30,130 nucleotides of DNA, taken from assembly GCA_964574105.1 (NCBI GenBank), contig CAZNKH010000007.1, positions 1 to 30,130 of the forward strand. The letters are read 5' to 3'. This stretch comes from UBA9988 sp964574105 (GTDB taxonomy: Bacteria; Patescibacteriota; Minisyncoccia; Phycocordibacterales; UBA9988). Of the stretch, positions 7,693 through 16,360 are shown one piece after another. A program made the translations under genes and the position numbers. Numbering within the stretch: the first letter of the stretch is position 1; each line of letters starts with the position of its first letter. The notes under the pieces were generated by a model, which was given only the letters and a program-made list of their open reading frames with translations, ran no database searches and was not told the origin of the DNA.

Positions 7693-8508
7693 TTATTCTT
7701 TCAATTTGTAGAACGCTTTTTCAGGAACACGGACATCTAAGTACTCAATACCCTTCTCCAAGCGAGTGCCTGAAGCAAGGACTTCGCTTGAGAGCGCAGC
7801 AATAACGGAGTTTCGCGTCTGATCAAAAGGAATGCGCGGATTAACAAAGATCGCCATACCATCCTCCGTATAGAGTGTGTAGCGCAAATCTTTATTAATA
7901 AGTACGCGTGAGATAGGGAGCGGAAATGTTTTGACAAAGTTGTATAACGCACCAAATGTACCACTTTCGGCGATGAATGATTCTATGCGCGGACCACGAT
8001 CAGCAGTATTGAAGATGAGATACGCGCCACTGTGTGCGTAGGGAGCGAGGCTGAAAGTAAATCCATCTCTATCTACAAAAAAGCACTGTGGGGTACTACT
8101 CCCTATCTTTTGTTCACCACACCAGAGAGCTATCGGCGCTCGCTCACTTACCTGCACCACTAAAGTACCACGATGTGTATTAAGTGATACCCGTTCAATA
8201 CGCGGAGAAACAGCCGCTACTACCTCACGCACACGACGGCGTGGGAAGAATAGTATATTTCTGTGAGGGATGATATAGAAGTATGATCCACGCAAAGTTT
8301 CTCTCACCACACGAGAAATTCTTTCTGCTGAGACAGTGCGGGCTCCATCAACGCTCACCCGCGTAAGAAGAAGGGATGAAAGATTCAATATCACCAAGAC
8401 TCCGACGATAAGGAGCACAAAGAATCCGAAGGTAAGAATAATTTTGACTGCGCGTACACGACGCTTAAACTCTGCCGATCGTTTAAGAAGTACTTCTTTT
8501 CTGTTCAT
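7693..8508 (-). CDS. ftsQ: Cell division protein FtsQ/DivIB-like (POTRA domain)
   Basis: 271 residues with a short basic cytoplasmic N-terminus, one membrane helix (about 22-48) and a POTRA domain (about 48-122, LLTRVSVDGARTVSAERI to LVVQVSERAPIALW). A beta domain follows, with FFVDRDGF and a C-terminal YLDVRVPEKAFYK strand of the kind seen in FtsQ. FtsQ links FtsL/FtsB to the divisome at the septum. The start directly follows the serS stop (TAAATG), so translation is probably coupled. Sequence conservation in FtsQ is low. The call rests on topology, the POTRA pattern and the cell-wall neighbours, although ftsA, ftsZ and mur genes are not in the window. Confidence 0.8.
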   Translation of the reverse strand: MNRKEVLLKRSAEFKRRVRAVKIILTFGFFVLLIVGVLVILNLSSLLLTRVSVDGARTVSAERISRVVRETLRGSYFYIIPHRNILFFPRRRVREVVAAVSPRIERVSLNTHRGTLVVQVSERAPIALWCGEQKIGSSTPQCFFVDRDGFTFSLAPYAHSGAYLIFNTADRGPRIESFIAESGTFGALYNFVKTFPLPISRVLINKDLRYTLYTEDGMAIFVNPRIPFDQTRNSVIAALSSEVLASGTRLEKGIEYLDVRVPEKAFYKLKE

Positions 8509-9771
8509 TTACGGGATGAGGGTCTCCTTCCCAAAATAAGGGACAAGCGCCTTAGGCACTGCAATACTCCCATCTTCACGCTGATGATTTTCTAGCAGTG
8601 AGATGAGCAGCCGTGGGGTTGCAAAGGCAGTGCCATTAAGTGAATGAGCAAAGCGGCGCTTTCCCTCCGCATCCTTGTATTTAATATTGAATCGGCGTGT
8701 TTGAAAATCGTGGAAGTATGAAATAGAGTGCGTCTCACGATAGCGGTTCTCTGAAGGGATCCATGCTTCTATATCATATTTTTTTACCTGACCAAGTCCG
8801 AGATCTCCACCGCAATTAATGACTGTGTGATGTGGAATCTCAAGTGCGCGCATCAGTTCTTCCGCATTCTCACGGATCTCTTCATGATGCTTGACACTCT
8901 CATCATGCGTACCTTCACAGAGTACCACCATCTCCACTTTATAGAACTCATGGAGTCGCATAATACCACGCGTATCTTTACCATGACTCCCCGCCTCGCG
9001 GCGATAACAAGGGGAGAAAGAAACGAATTTTTTCGGTAACTCCTGTACTTCCATCGTCTCATCCATAAGGTACCCCATCGTGGGGACCTCGGCAGTACCA
9101 GAGAGATATTCGCCATCTTGTGTCTTGTAGAGATCCTCCTCACCCTGTGGGAGGTAGCCGGTACCAAAGAGAGGTTCCTTACGCACCAGTGCGGGAGTGA
9201 ACATAGGCTCATAACCCTTCTTCACCAACAAATCAATGGCGAGACGCCAAATAGACAGAGAGAGGAGTACGCCGTCTCCTTTTAAAAAATACCCGCGGAA
9301 ACCGGAGACCTTCGCACCGCGCTCAAGATCAAGGATGTGCAGGTCCTCCATAAGATCAATGTGATTCTTGGGTGTAAATGAAAATTGTGGAAGCTCACCC
9401 CACATTGAGTACTCAACATTAGCGGAGTCATCGTCACCATCGGGAACACTCATATCGGGAACATTGGGAACATGGAGCATCGCAGCGCGCCATTCGTCCA
9501 TTATTTTCTTAAGTTTTTCTTCACCATCTGCGAGTGACTCTTTGACAGTGCGCATATCGGAAAGTAATTTCTCTCGATCACTCTCACTTGCTTTAGAAAT
9601 GGCGCCATTGGCCGCATTCTGTGTGGCGCGAACACGCTCAACTTCACCAAGAAGCCTGACCCGCTCATCATCTAAAGCAATGAGTTGTTCCACATCAAAG
9701 GGGATGCGTTTCTTCTTAGCAGCCTCAACGATGAGCTCCTTATTATCTCGAATGAACTTAATATCCAACAT
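8509..9771 (-). CDS. serS: Serine--tRNA ligase
   Basis: 420 residues from the ATG at 9771 (MLDIKFIRDNKELI, the usual SerRS N-terminus). A start at 9828 would add 19 unrelated residues and run through the dprA promoter. The N-terminal coiled coil spans about 27-100. The class II core follows, with motif 2 around FSPCYRREAGSHGKDTRG and LHEFYKVEM, and motif 3 around LNGTAFATPRLLISLLENHQ. It charges tRNA-Ser with serine in the cytosol. TACTAT lies 6 nt before the ATG with no Shine-Dalgarno site. It is the first gene of the cluster running through ftsQ, the fusion protein and the amidase. Confidence 0.97.
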   Translation of the reverse strand: MLDIKFIRDNKELIVEAAKKKRIPFDVEQLIALDDERVRLLGEVERVRATQNAANGAISKASESDREKLLSDMRTVKESLADGEEKLKKIMDEWRAAMLHVPNVPDMSVPDGDDDSANVEYSMWGELPQFSFTPKNHIDLMEDLHILDLERGAKVSGFRGYFLKGDGVLLSLSIWRLAIDLLVKKGYEPMFTPALVRKEPLFGTGYLPQGEEDLYKTQDGEYLSGTAEVPTMGYLMDETMEVQELPKKFVSFSPCYRREAGSHGKDTRGIMRLHEFYKVEMVVLCEGTHDESVKHHEEIRENAEELMRALEIPHHTVINCGGDLGLGQVKKYDIEAWIPSENRYRETHSISYFHDFQTRRFNIKYKDAEGKRRFAHSLNGTAFATPRLLISLLENHQREDGSIAVPKALVPYFGKETLIP

Positions 9772-9777
9772 AGCCCT

Positions 9778-9801
9778 ATAGTAGCGCGAGTTTGTTACAC
9801 T
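9778..9801. promoter_or_regulatory. Interlocked divergent promoters for serS (-) and dprA (+)
   Basis: Only 36 bp separate the two start codons. The minus-strand -10 TACTAT (9783-9778) lies 6 nt before the serS ATG. The plus-strand TGT-extended TACACT (9796-9801) lies 6 nt before the dprA ATG. Each promoter's -35 region must fall on or beyond the other's -10 box. Both -35 boxes are weak. Simultaneous occupancy by two polymerases looks impossible. Confidence 0.6.
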
Positions 9802-9807
9802 GTATAG

Positions 9808-10674
9808 ATGGCTTGGGAGTTTGTACATCTGACACCAGAAAAATTTCCGGAATTACTGCGAGAGATCCCGGATGCGCCAAAAGAGTTATGGATTGAAGGT
9901 AAGCTACCTTCCTCTGAACTAAAATATCTTGCGGTAGTCGGCTCGCGTAAGTTGAGTGGTTACGGGAGAGAGGCTTGTGAATATCTAGTGCAGGGTCTTG
10001 TAGGGTACCCGATTGCCATTGTGTCCGGTCTCGCCATCGGCATTGACACGGTTGCGCATCAATCAGCACTCTCCGCCGGACTCACCACTGTTGCCGTCCC
10101 CGGTTCAGGACTAGATCGATCAGTACTCCATCCACCATCAAACATTCACCTTGCAGATAGCATCGTTGATGCAGGAGGTACACTTGTCTCAGAGCTCCCT
10201 CCACTGGCACCGGCAGGACTCCACACCTTTCCGCGCCGCAACCGTATTATGGCGGGGCTCGCGCACGCCGTTCTCATTATAGAGGCAGGCGAGCACTCAG
10301 GAACACTCATCACCGCACGGCTTGCTCTTGACTACAATCGTGAAGTGCTTGTTGTTCCTGGCTCTATCTTTACCCCCAACTCCAAGGGAACTAATACACT
10401 TCTTCACCAGGGAGCAAGCGCGGTTAGCGAGAGTAAGGATATTCTCTCAGCACTTGGCATATGCTCTTATGTAGACGAGACACGGACGCTCAATTTAGAT
10501 CTTTTTAATCCAGTGGAACGAAGCATTATTGAGCTACTCGCGCAAGAGCCCGCTCCACGCGATAGTATAGTCCGCAGACTCTCGCTTCCTGTTAGTGAAG
10601 CAAACACCCTCATCGCATCATTAGAGCTCCGCGGTGTTATTATAGAGCGATTGGGAGAATTTTATCTGGCATAA
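9808..10674 (+). CDS. dprA: DNA-processing protein DprA (Smf)
   Basis: 288 residues with the extended Rossmann fold of DprA at about 40-225: VGSRKLSGYG, SGLAIGIDTVAHQSAL, VPGSGLD, SELPPL, FPRRNRIMAGL, EAGEHSGTLITARLALD and VPGSIFTPNSKGTN. A C-terminal winged helix follows (about 230-288). DprA protects incoming single-stranded DNA and loads RecA during natural transformation. The N-terminal SAM-like domain is short. The ATG at 9808 is supported by the -10 box 6 nt upstream. It is followed by topA after 52 bases, the usual dprA-topA order of many bacteria. Confidence 0.95.
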   Translation: MAWEFVHLTPEKFPELLREIPDAPKELWIEGKLPSSELKYLAVVGSRKLSGYGREACEYLVQGLVGYPIAIVSGLAIGIDTVAHQSALSAGLTTVAVPGSGLDRSVLHPPSNIHLADSIVDAGGTLVSELPPLAPAGLHTFPRRNRIMAGLAHAVLIIEAGEHSGTLITARLALDYNREVLVVPGSIFTPNSKGTNTLLHQGASAVSESKDILSALGICSYVDETRTLNLDLFNPVERSIIELLAQEPAPRDSIVRRLSLPVSEANTLIASLELRGVIIERLGEFYLA

Positions 10675-10689
10675 TTACTTACACACAGT

Positions 10690-10718
10690 TTGCGCACATT
10701 CGTAAAGCGTGCTACTAC
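10690..10718 (+). promoter_or_regulatory. Promoter of topA
   Basis: TTGCGC (10690-10695), a 17-bp spacer ending in TGC, and TACTAC (10713-10718, followed by T). It ends 8 nt before the ATG at 10727, which supports that start over the upstream GTG at 10709 that lies inside the promoter. Confidence 0.5.
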
Positions 10719-10726
10719 TGGAAGCA

Positions 10727-12907
10727 ATGAATCTACTTATTGTTGAATCGCCGGCAAAAGCGAAGACGATTTCAAAGTACCTCGGTGATGACTATGAGGT
10801 TATTGCGAGTGTCGGTCATATCCGCGATCTGCCAAAAAATAATAAAAAGGCTCTAGACATAAATCACGGCTTCACACCACACTATGAAGTGGTGAAGGGT
10901 AAGGAGCGCATCGTAGATGAGATTACCCGCCGAGCAAAGCGCGCAGAACAAGTACTCCTCGCAACCGACCCAGATCGTGAAGGAGAAGCAATCGCATGGC
11001 ATGTAAAAGAGGCGTGCAAGCTGGAACATCCAAAGCGTGTTGTCTTTCATGAAATTACCAAGGAGGCGGTAAAGAAAGCGTTGGAGTACCCGCGTGCTAT
11101 TGATGAGAACTTGAAGGAGGCGCAAGAAGCACGGCGTGTTTTAGATCGGCTCGTGGGCTATGATCTCTCGGGACTCATCTGGAAGAAGCTCCGCTACGGA
11201 CTCTCGGCGGGCCGTGTACAGTCGCCGGCATTGCGTATCTTAGTAGAGCGCGAGCGTGAGATACGCGCTTTTGTACCAGAAGCGTACTTTGTCATTACCG
11301 CGCTCCTCACTCCACAGGAGGGAAAAGGGATTACTTTCACCTGCGTAGAAGAACCACGAGATGAGAAAGTAGCAGAAAAGATTGTAGAAGCTGGTCGGAG
11401 ATATCCGTGGCGTGTCACCGATATTACACAGACGGAAGTATCGCGCGCGCCTAAGGCTCCCTTCACCACCTCTACGCTCCAGCAAGCGGCATCCTCACGC
11501 CTTAACTTCTCCCCCGCCAACACCATGCGCATTGCACAGAAGCTCTATGAGGCAGGACTCATCACCTATATGCGCACAGACTCTACTGCGCTTTCGGAAC
11601 AGGCACTTCCATCTATAGCACGCGTGATTGAAAAAGAATTTGGTGCGACGCTCGTCTCAACACGGCAATTTAAGACAAAGAGTAAGAATGCGCAGGAGGC
11701 GCACGAGGCCATCCGTCCCACTGATATAGGAATAAAAAGCGCGGGACACAGCGTGGATGGAAAGAAATTGTATCAGCTCATCTGGCAGAGAACCATTGCG
11801 AGTCAGATGGCAGACGCAAAGCTCCTTCGTACAAAAATCACTGCACTACCAGAAGGAGCACAGGTTCCTGACTTTACCGCAAACGGAAATGTGATTGTCT
11901 CTCCAGGGTGGCTCCTCGCTGATCCGGGCGCACGAGGAGAAGAAGTGGAGGTCCCCCGTCTTACCAAGGGTGACTCATTAAGGCTCTATTCCATAGAAAA
12001 AGAAGGTAAAGAGACCGAACCACCACATCGTTACTCCGAAGCAGGATTGGTAAAGGAATTAGAAAAGCGAGACATCGGCAGACCATCTACCTATGCAAGT
12101 ATCATCAAAACCTTGAATGACCGCGAATATGTAAGCAAGGAGGGACGCTCATTGAAGCCAACAGATTTGGGTGAAGTAGTGAGTTCATTTCTTGAAGAGC
12201 ATTTTATGGAGTACATAAGTGATACATTCACCGCAGAGATGGAGGATGAGTTGGATGATATCGCTTTGGGTAAGCGTAGTTACGAGAAGACACTTACCGA
12301 CTTCTACACACCCTTTCATAAAGATGTGCTTACTAAGAAAGATGTGCCAAAGATCAACGATCTCGGTGATGCTCCCAAGGAATTCCGTTGTCCCGTCTGT
12401 GGTAGTGATATGAGTATCAAACTGGGAAGGAGTGGCAAGTTCTACAGCTGTAAGAAATTCCCAGCGTGTAATGGTGCTCTCACCTTAGAAGGGAGAGAGA
12501 TAGAGGGACCTAAGGAGACTGGAGAAAGATGCCCCGAGTGTGAGGACGGCAGATTGATTGAGCGAGATGGACGCTATGGCAAGTTTATTACCTGCTCAAA
12601 CTACCCGAAGTGTAAGTTTAAAAAACAAGATGAAGAAGCATCCAAAGCAAATGATACAGGAGTTCACTGTACCCTCTGTAAGGACGGAACGATGATAGAA
12701 AAGCGCGGACGCTATGGAGTTTTTTACGGATGCTCCAACTACCCGAAGTGTAAGCATATTGTAAAAAGTAGACCGACGGGAAATATCTGCCCCATATGTG
12801 AATCACTAATGATGGAGGGAACAAAAACCATACCCGAGCGTTGTTCAAATAAATTATGCCCCAACCATAACCCACATAAGATAACGAAGAGAGATAGCAA
12901 GACCTAA
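10727..12907 (+). CDS. topA: DNA topoisomerase I (type IA) with four C-terminal zinc ribbons
   Basis: 726 residues from the ATG at 10727 (MNLLIVESPAKAKT). The TOPRIM domain is at about 1-115 with E7 and DPDREGEA (81-88). The catalytic tyrosine is Y281 in TYMRTDST, followed by the EAHEAIRPT segment and a GRPSTYASI motif. The C-terminus carries four cysteine clusters: CPVC...CKKFPAC, CPEC...CSNYPKC, CTLC...CSNYPKC and CPIC...CSNKLC. It relaxes negative supercoils through a 5'-phosphotyrosine intermediate. It follows dprA, and rel starts 7 bases after its stop, so topA and rel are probably co-transcribed. Confidence 0.97.
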   Translation: MNLLIVESPAKAKTISKYLGDDYEVIASVGHIRDLPKNNKKALDINHGFTPHYEVVKGKERIVDEITRRAKRAEQVLLATDPDREGEAIAWHVKEACKLEHPKRVVFHEITKEAVKKALEYPRAIDENLKEAQEARRVLDRLVGYDLSGLIWKKLRYGLSAGRVQSPALRILVEREREIRAFVPEAYFVITALLTPQEGKGITFTCVEEPRDEKVAEKIVEAGRRYPWRVTDITQTEVSRAPKAPFTTSTLQQAASSRLNFSPANTMRIAQKLYEAGLITYMRTDSTALSEQALPSIARVIEKEFGATLVSTRQFKTKSKNAQEAHEAIRPTDIGIKSAGHSVDGKKLYQLIWQRTIASQMADAKLLRTKITALPEGAQVPDFTANGNVIVSPGWLLADPGARGEEVEVPRLTKGDSLRLYSIEKEGKETEPPHRYSEAGLVKELEKRDIGRPSTYASIIKTLNDREYVSKEGRSLKPTDLGEVVSSFLEEHFMEYISDTFTAEMEDELDDIALGKRSYEKTLTDFYTPFHKDVLTKKDVPKINDLGDAPKEFRCPVCGSDMSIKLGRSGKFYSCKKFPACNGALTLEGREIEGPKETGERCPECEDGRLIERDGRYGKFITCSNYPKCKFKKQDEEASKANDTGVHCTLCKDGTMIEKRGRYGVFYGCSNYPKCKHIVKSRPTGNICPICESLMMEGTKTIPERCSNKLCPNHNPHKITKRDSKT

Positions 12908-12914
12908 TACGCCT

Positions 12915-14372
12915 ATGGAATTACACAATATCTTACAATCGCTCGGGTCACTCTCCCCATCTGACCACGAGCTTATTTCCCACGCTTACGAGTTTGCAAA
13001 AGAGACACACAAGGGACAACTGCGTTTCTCTGGTGAGCCCTACATCATTCACCCACTTGCAGTTGCAGAGATCCTCGCCGAGCAAGACGCGGATGCAAAA
13101 ACGATTGCCGCGGGTCTCTTACATGATTGCCTTGATGACTACCCAGAAAAACGCGAGCAATTAAAAAGAGAATTTGGCCCAGAGATATTCCTTCTCGTTG
13201 ATGGGGTAACCAAGTTAGGACACCTGAAATACAAGGGGTTGGAACGACATGCGGAAAGTCTGCGTAAGCTCTTTATTGCAATGGCAAAAGATATTCGTGT
13301 AATGCTCATTCGCCTCGCAGACCGGCTTCACAATGTACGCACGCTCGCTTTCGTACCCGAGGAAAAACGCGAGCGCATTGCACTTGAGACCATTGATATT
13401 TACGCGCCACTCGCTAATCGTCTCGGGATGGGACAATTGAAGGAGGCCTTGGAGGATGGAGCATTCCCTTTTGTCTACCCTGAAGAATATACGCTCGTCA
13501 AAAACCTCCTCAAACAGAAAAAACATGAGACGGAGCTTCGCTTGCAAAAGATGTATCGTTCACTCACGCGTAATCTCGCTAATGCCGGTGTACAAGATTA
13601 TAAGATTGATTATCGTGTAAAAGGACTCTACAGCCTCTACAAGAAATTACGACGACACGGTATGGATATTGAAAAGGTATATGACATTATCGCACTTCGC
13701 GTAATTGTGTCCTCTATCTCTGACTGTTATCAGGTGCTCGGTATTATCCACGCGCAGTGGAAGCCAGCCCCAGAACGAATCAAGGATTACATTGCCACGC
13801 CAAAGCCCAACGGCTACCAGAGTATTCACACAAGTGTCTTTTCTGGTGATGGGGCGGTGGCGGAGATCCAGATCCGCACCTTTGCGATGCACCATGAGGC
13901 GGAGTACGGTGTCGCCTCACATGTAGGTTATGAAGAGATGGGGAAAAATAAACGACCGTGGAAGATCTCACAGAAGCTCAGCTGGATACAAGAGTTGCTA
14001 CGACTCCAACGGGAGTATCACGAGAACGAGGAATTTCTGGAGAATTTGAAGATGGACTTCTTTCAAGATCGCATCTTTGTGTTCACTCCCAAAGGTGATG
14101 TAGTAGAACTCCCCGAGGGAGCCTCTGCCCTAGACTTTGCCTACTCTATACATTCAGACATCGGAGACCACGCGAGCGCGGCAACTGTCTCTGGGAAGTA
14201 TGTCTCATTGGATCACAAGCTCAAGAGCGGCGACATCGTGCACATAGAAACAAAAAAGACGAGTCGTCCATCGCATAAGTGGTTAGACTATGTGAAGACA
14301 AGCATGGCACGGAAAAACATTCGCATCAGTCTCTCGCAAAAGACAACGCAAAAGAAAGAGAGTAATGCGTAA
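12915..14372 (+). CDS. rel: RelA/SpoT-type (p)ppGpp synthetase/hydrolase lacking the C-terminal regulatory domains
   Basis: 485 residues: HD hydrolase domain (about 20-180), synthetase domain (about 225-350, with DYRVKGLYSLYKKL, YDIIALRVIV, YIATPKPNGYQSIHTSV and EIQIRTFAMHHEAEYGVASH) and a TGS domain (about 385-450). The helical, zinc-finger and ACT domains that take long Rel proteins to about 700-750 residues are missing. The hydrolase box is HDCLDD (70-75) where Rel enzymes usually have HDxxED, a conservative Glu-to-Asp change; H46, D136 and N140 are kept. It is therefore likely bifunctional. It starts 7 bases after topA and converges with parB, leaving 3 bases between the two stop codons. 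Confidence 0.92.
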   Translation: MELHNILQSLGSLSPSDHELISHAYEFAKETHKGQLRFSGEPYIIHPLAVAEILAEQDADAKTIAAGLLHDCLDDYPEKREQLKREFGPEIFLLVDGVTKLGHLKYKGLERHAESLRKLFIAMAKDIRVMLIRLADRLHNVRTLAFVPEEKRERIALETIDIYAPLANRLGMGQLKEALEDGAFPFVYPEEYTLVKNLLKQKKHETELRLQKMYRSLTRNLANAGVQDYKIDYRVKGLYSLYKKLRRHGMDIEKVYDIIALRVIVSSISDCYQVLGIIHAQWKPAPERIKDYIATPKPNGYQSIHTSVFSGDGAVAEIQIRTFAMHHEAEYGVASHVGYEEMGKNKRPWKISQKLSWIQELLRLQREYHENEEFLENLKMDFFQDRIFVFTPKGDVVELPEGASALDFAYSIHSDIGDHASAATVSGKYVSLDHKLKSGDIVHIETKKTSRPSHKWLDYVKTSMARKNIRISLSQKTTQKKESNA

Positions 14373-14375
14373 GAA

Positions 14376-15332
14376 TTACAGAGAAAAATTACTCACTGCG
14401 TAGAGATCATCATTCTCGTCCTCATCAATTGTCTGTGCATCGGAATTCTCTTCCACCATAAGTGCTGGCCCCTCGGTAACAGCCCCGATTGCCGCACTAC
14501 TATTCTCTGACATAAATTGTTCAAGGAGTGTTTTGAGATCATCATCGGAGAAAAAGTCTATTGTGATTTTACCGCCCTTCTCGCCGCGCTTCTCAATGTG
14601 TACGCGGGTACCGAGCTTCTCCATCAGTTCCCCCTCAATTTCTAATATGCGAGGGTCAACGAGGTATTCCTTATTGCGCACACGCTCCTGCGCCATGCGT
14701 CGCGAAAGTGCCTCTGCTTCACGGACGGTAAGCTGTTTGAATAGAATCTCTTTAAAGAGGGTGAGTTGCTCCTCAGGCTTCTCGGTAAGCATAAGGATGG
14801 GACGAGTGTGTCCCTCGGTAATTTTACCTTCGCGCAAGGCGTCAATCACATCTTGCGGGAGCGAGAGGATGCGGATAGTATTGGAGACATACTCGCGGCT
14901 CTTGCCCACCTTCTTAGCAATCTCGGTATGTTTGAAGCCGAACTCATTGGCGAGACGGTGGAAGGCGAGTGCGCGGTCAATAGAATTTAAATCTTCTCGT
15001 TGAAGATTTTCAATGATAGCAAGCTCCAACTTTTCCTTCTCTGTATCAGATCCAATGCGAATGATGGCTGGCACTTGAGAGACTCCCGCAAGTCTGGAGG
15101 CGCGTAAGCGTCGCTCACCCGAGATGAGCTCGTAAGTTACGGTAATGCCGCCATCGTCGCGGATGTCCTCACGACGAGTTACGACGAGTGGCTGGAGGAC
15201 ACCGTATTGGCGAATAGATTCTGAGAGCTCCTTGAGCCTTGCCTCATCAAACTCGTGGCGGGGCTGATAGGGGTTCGGATCAATCTTATCAACCTCAATC
15301 CAGAATATAGAATTGTTGTAGATGTTGGTCAT
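14376..15332 (-). CDS. parB: Chromosome partitioning protein ParB
   Basis: 318 residues. The N-terminal CTP-binding domain shows DKIDPNPYQPR (16-25), the GERRLRA box (72-78) and ENLQRED (108-114). The central helix-turn-helix region has FKHTEIAKKVGKSREYVSNTIRIL (about 134-157), followed by a C-terminal dimerisation region and an acidic tail. ParB binds parS sites near the origin and spreads on DNA as a CTP-dependent clamp with ParA. No parA is next to it and I saw no parS site in the window. It lies downstream of tRNA-Leu with its own promoter, 6 nt from the ATG. Confidence 0.95.
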   Translation of the reverse strand: MTNIYNNSIFWIEVDKIDPNPYQPRHEFDEARLKELSESIRQYGVLQPLVVTRREDIRDDGGITVTYELISGERRLRASRLAGVSQVPAIIRIGSDTEKEKLELAIIENLQREDLNSIDRALAFHRLANEFGFKHTEIAKKVGKSREYVSNTIRILSLPQDVIDALREGKITEGHTRPILMLTEKPEEQLTLFKEILFKQLTVREAEALSRRMAQERVRNKEYLVDPRILEIEGELMEKLGTRVHIEKRGEKGGKITIDFFSDDDLKTLLEQFMSENSSAAIGAVTEGPALMVEENSDAQTIDEDENDDLYAVSNFSL

Positions 15333-15338
15333 ACAAAG

Positions 15339-15347
15339 ATTATACCA
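15339..15347 (-). promoter_or_regulatory. Extended -10 promoter of parB
   Basis: The minus strand reads TGG-TATAAT, a consensus -10 with TGn extension. It ends 6 nt before the parB ATG. It sits between the tRNA-Leu 3' end and the gene. No good -35 was found; the region is inside the tRNA. A leaderless mRNA is predicted. Confidence 0.62.
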
Positions 15348-15349
15348 TG

Positions 15350-15432
15350 TGCCGCGGGAGAGACTTGAACTCTCACGACCTTGCGATCAATAGATTTTGA
15401 GTCTATCGCGTCTACCATTCCGCCACCGCGGC
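15350..15432 (-). tRNA. tRNA-Leu (anticodon CAA)
   Basis: A class II tRNA with a long variable arm. The acceptor arms are GCCGCGG and CCGCGGC, the D-loop region GGCGGAATGGTAGACGC is typical of tRNA-Leu, the anticodon loop is CTCAAAA (anticodon CAA, reading TTG), the T loop is TTCAAGT and the discriminator is A. CCA is not encoded. A36-A37-A38 makes it a predicted MiaA substrate, and miaA is the divergent neighbour. Confidence 0.95.
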
Positions 15433-15465
15433 AATGAGAAAAAAGTACCACATTCCTAGGCAATC

Positions 15466-15516
15466 TGCTAGGGTGATGGAAGTGAGACTTCGAACAGATG
15501 GGAGTCTCACTTCCAT
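15466..15516 (+). promoter_or_regulatory. miaA promoter and 5'-terminal hairpin
   Basis: TGC-TAGGGT (15466-15474) is a candidate extended -10 box. A perfect 14-bp inverted repeat follows (15476-15489 with 15503-15516) around a 13-nt loop and ends one base before the miaA ATG. A start near 15481 would place the mRNA 5' end inside the stem. No T-run follows, so it is not a standard terminator. Confidence 0.5.
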
Positions 15517-15517
15517 T

Positions 15518-16357
15518 ATGAAAAAAGCTTTTGTAATCGTAGGGCCAACGGCAAGTGGTAAGAGTGCATTTGCGATACGACTCGCGAAAAAAGTAAGGGG
15601 TGAGGTTATTTCTGCCGACTCTCGGCAGGTATATCGTTGTATGGATATCGGCACCGGCAAGGTGACAAAAAAGGAGATGGCCAACATTCCCCATCACATC
15701 ATCTCTGTTGCAGACCCCAAGAGGCAATATTCAGTAATACAGTATCAAAGAGACGCTCGCGAGGCACTCTTTGATATACTTGCGCGTGGCACAACACCTA
15801 TCATCTGTGGCGGTACCGGATACTACATTGACATACTCGTAGATGGTACCGTACTCCCTCCAGTGCCACCGAACAGCGCCTTACGAAAAAGATTAGAGGT
15901 AATGAGTACAGATGAATTATTTACCCTCCTCAAAAAGCGCGACCCGTCACGCGCACAAACAATTGATGCAAAAAATCCTCGCCGGCTTATCCGTGCGCTT
16001 GAGATTGTGGAAGCATTAGGAAAAGTACCCGTACAAGAGAACACTCCACTACCCACAATTCATTTTAAATGGATAGGGATTGACCTCCCTGATGAGAAGT
16101 TGAAGGAAAGAATTCATCAGAGACTCCTCTCTCGTATGCGTGGCGGGATGCTCGCTGAAGTGAAGCGCTTACACACACACGGTCTCTCGTGGAAACGATT
16201 GGAGAATTTTGGTCTTGAATATCGGTGGCTTGCGCGCTACCTACAGAACAAAATCACCAGAGAAGAAATGCTCACCAAATTAGAGATGGACATTTGGCAT
16301 TACGCCAAGCGCCAACGCACATGGTTTAAACGAAATAAAAAGATTAAGTGGCAATAG
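15518..16357 (+). CDS. miaA: tRNA dimethylallyltransferase (MiaA)
   Basis: 279 residues from the ATG at 15518, which gives the family-typical start MKKAFVIVGPTASGKS. In-frame upstream ATGs at 15434 and 15476 would add residues encoded by the tRNA flank and the hairpin. The P-loop is GPTASGKS (9-16), followed by ISADSRQVYRCMDIGTGK, GGTGYYIDIL, a RRLIRALEI segment and the C-terminal RQRTWFKR motif. It adds a dimethylallyl group to A37 of tRNAs that read codons beginning with U. Its two flanking tRNA genes, Leu-CAA and Trp-CCA, both carry the A36-A37-A38 substrate signature. Confidence 0.96.
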   Translation: MKKAFVIVGPTASGKSAFAIRLAKKVRGEVISADSRQVYRCMDIGTGKVTKKEMANIPHHIISVADPKRQYSVIQYQRDAREALFDILARGTTPIICGGTGYYIDILVDGTVLPPVPPNSALRKRLEVMSTDELFTLLKKRDPSRAQTIDAKNPRRLIRALEIVEALGKVPVQENTPLPTIHFKWIGIDLPDEKLKERIHQRLLSRMRGGMLAEVKRLHTHGLSWKRLENFGLEYRWLARYLQNKITREEMLTKLEMDIWHYAKRQRTWFKRNKKIKWQ

Positions 16358-16360
16358 TTA

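Noticed and set aside
14533..15003. 156-residue plus-strand ORF opposite parB
   Set aside because: It lies entirely inside parB, has low-complexity Ser/Arg composition and no initiation signals.
15329..15727. 132-residue minus-strand ORF across tRNA-Leu(CAA) and miaA
   Set aside because: It overlaps the tRNA and the antisense strand of miaA and has no family features.
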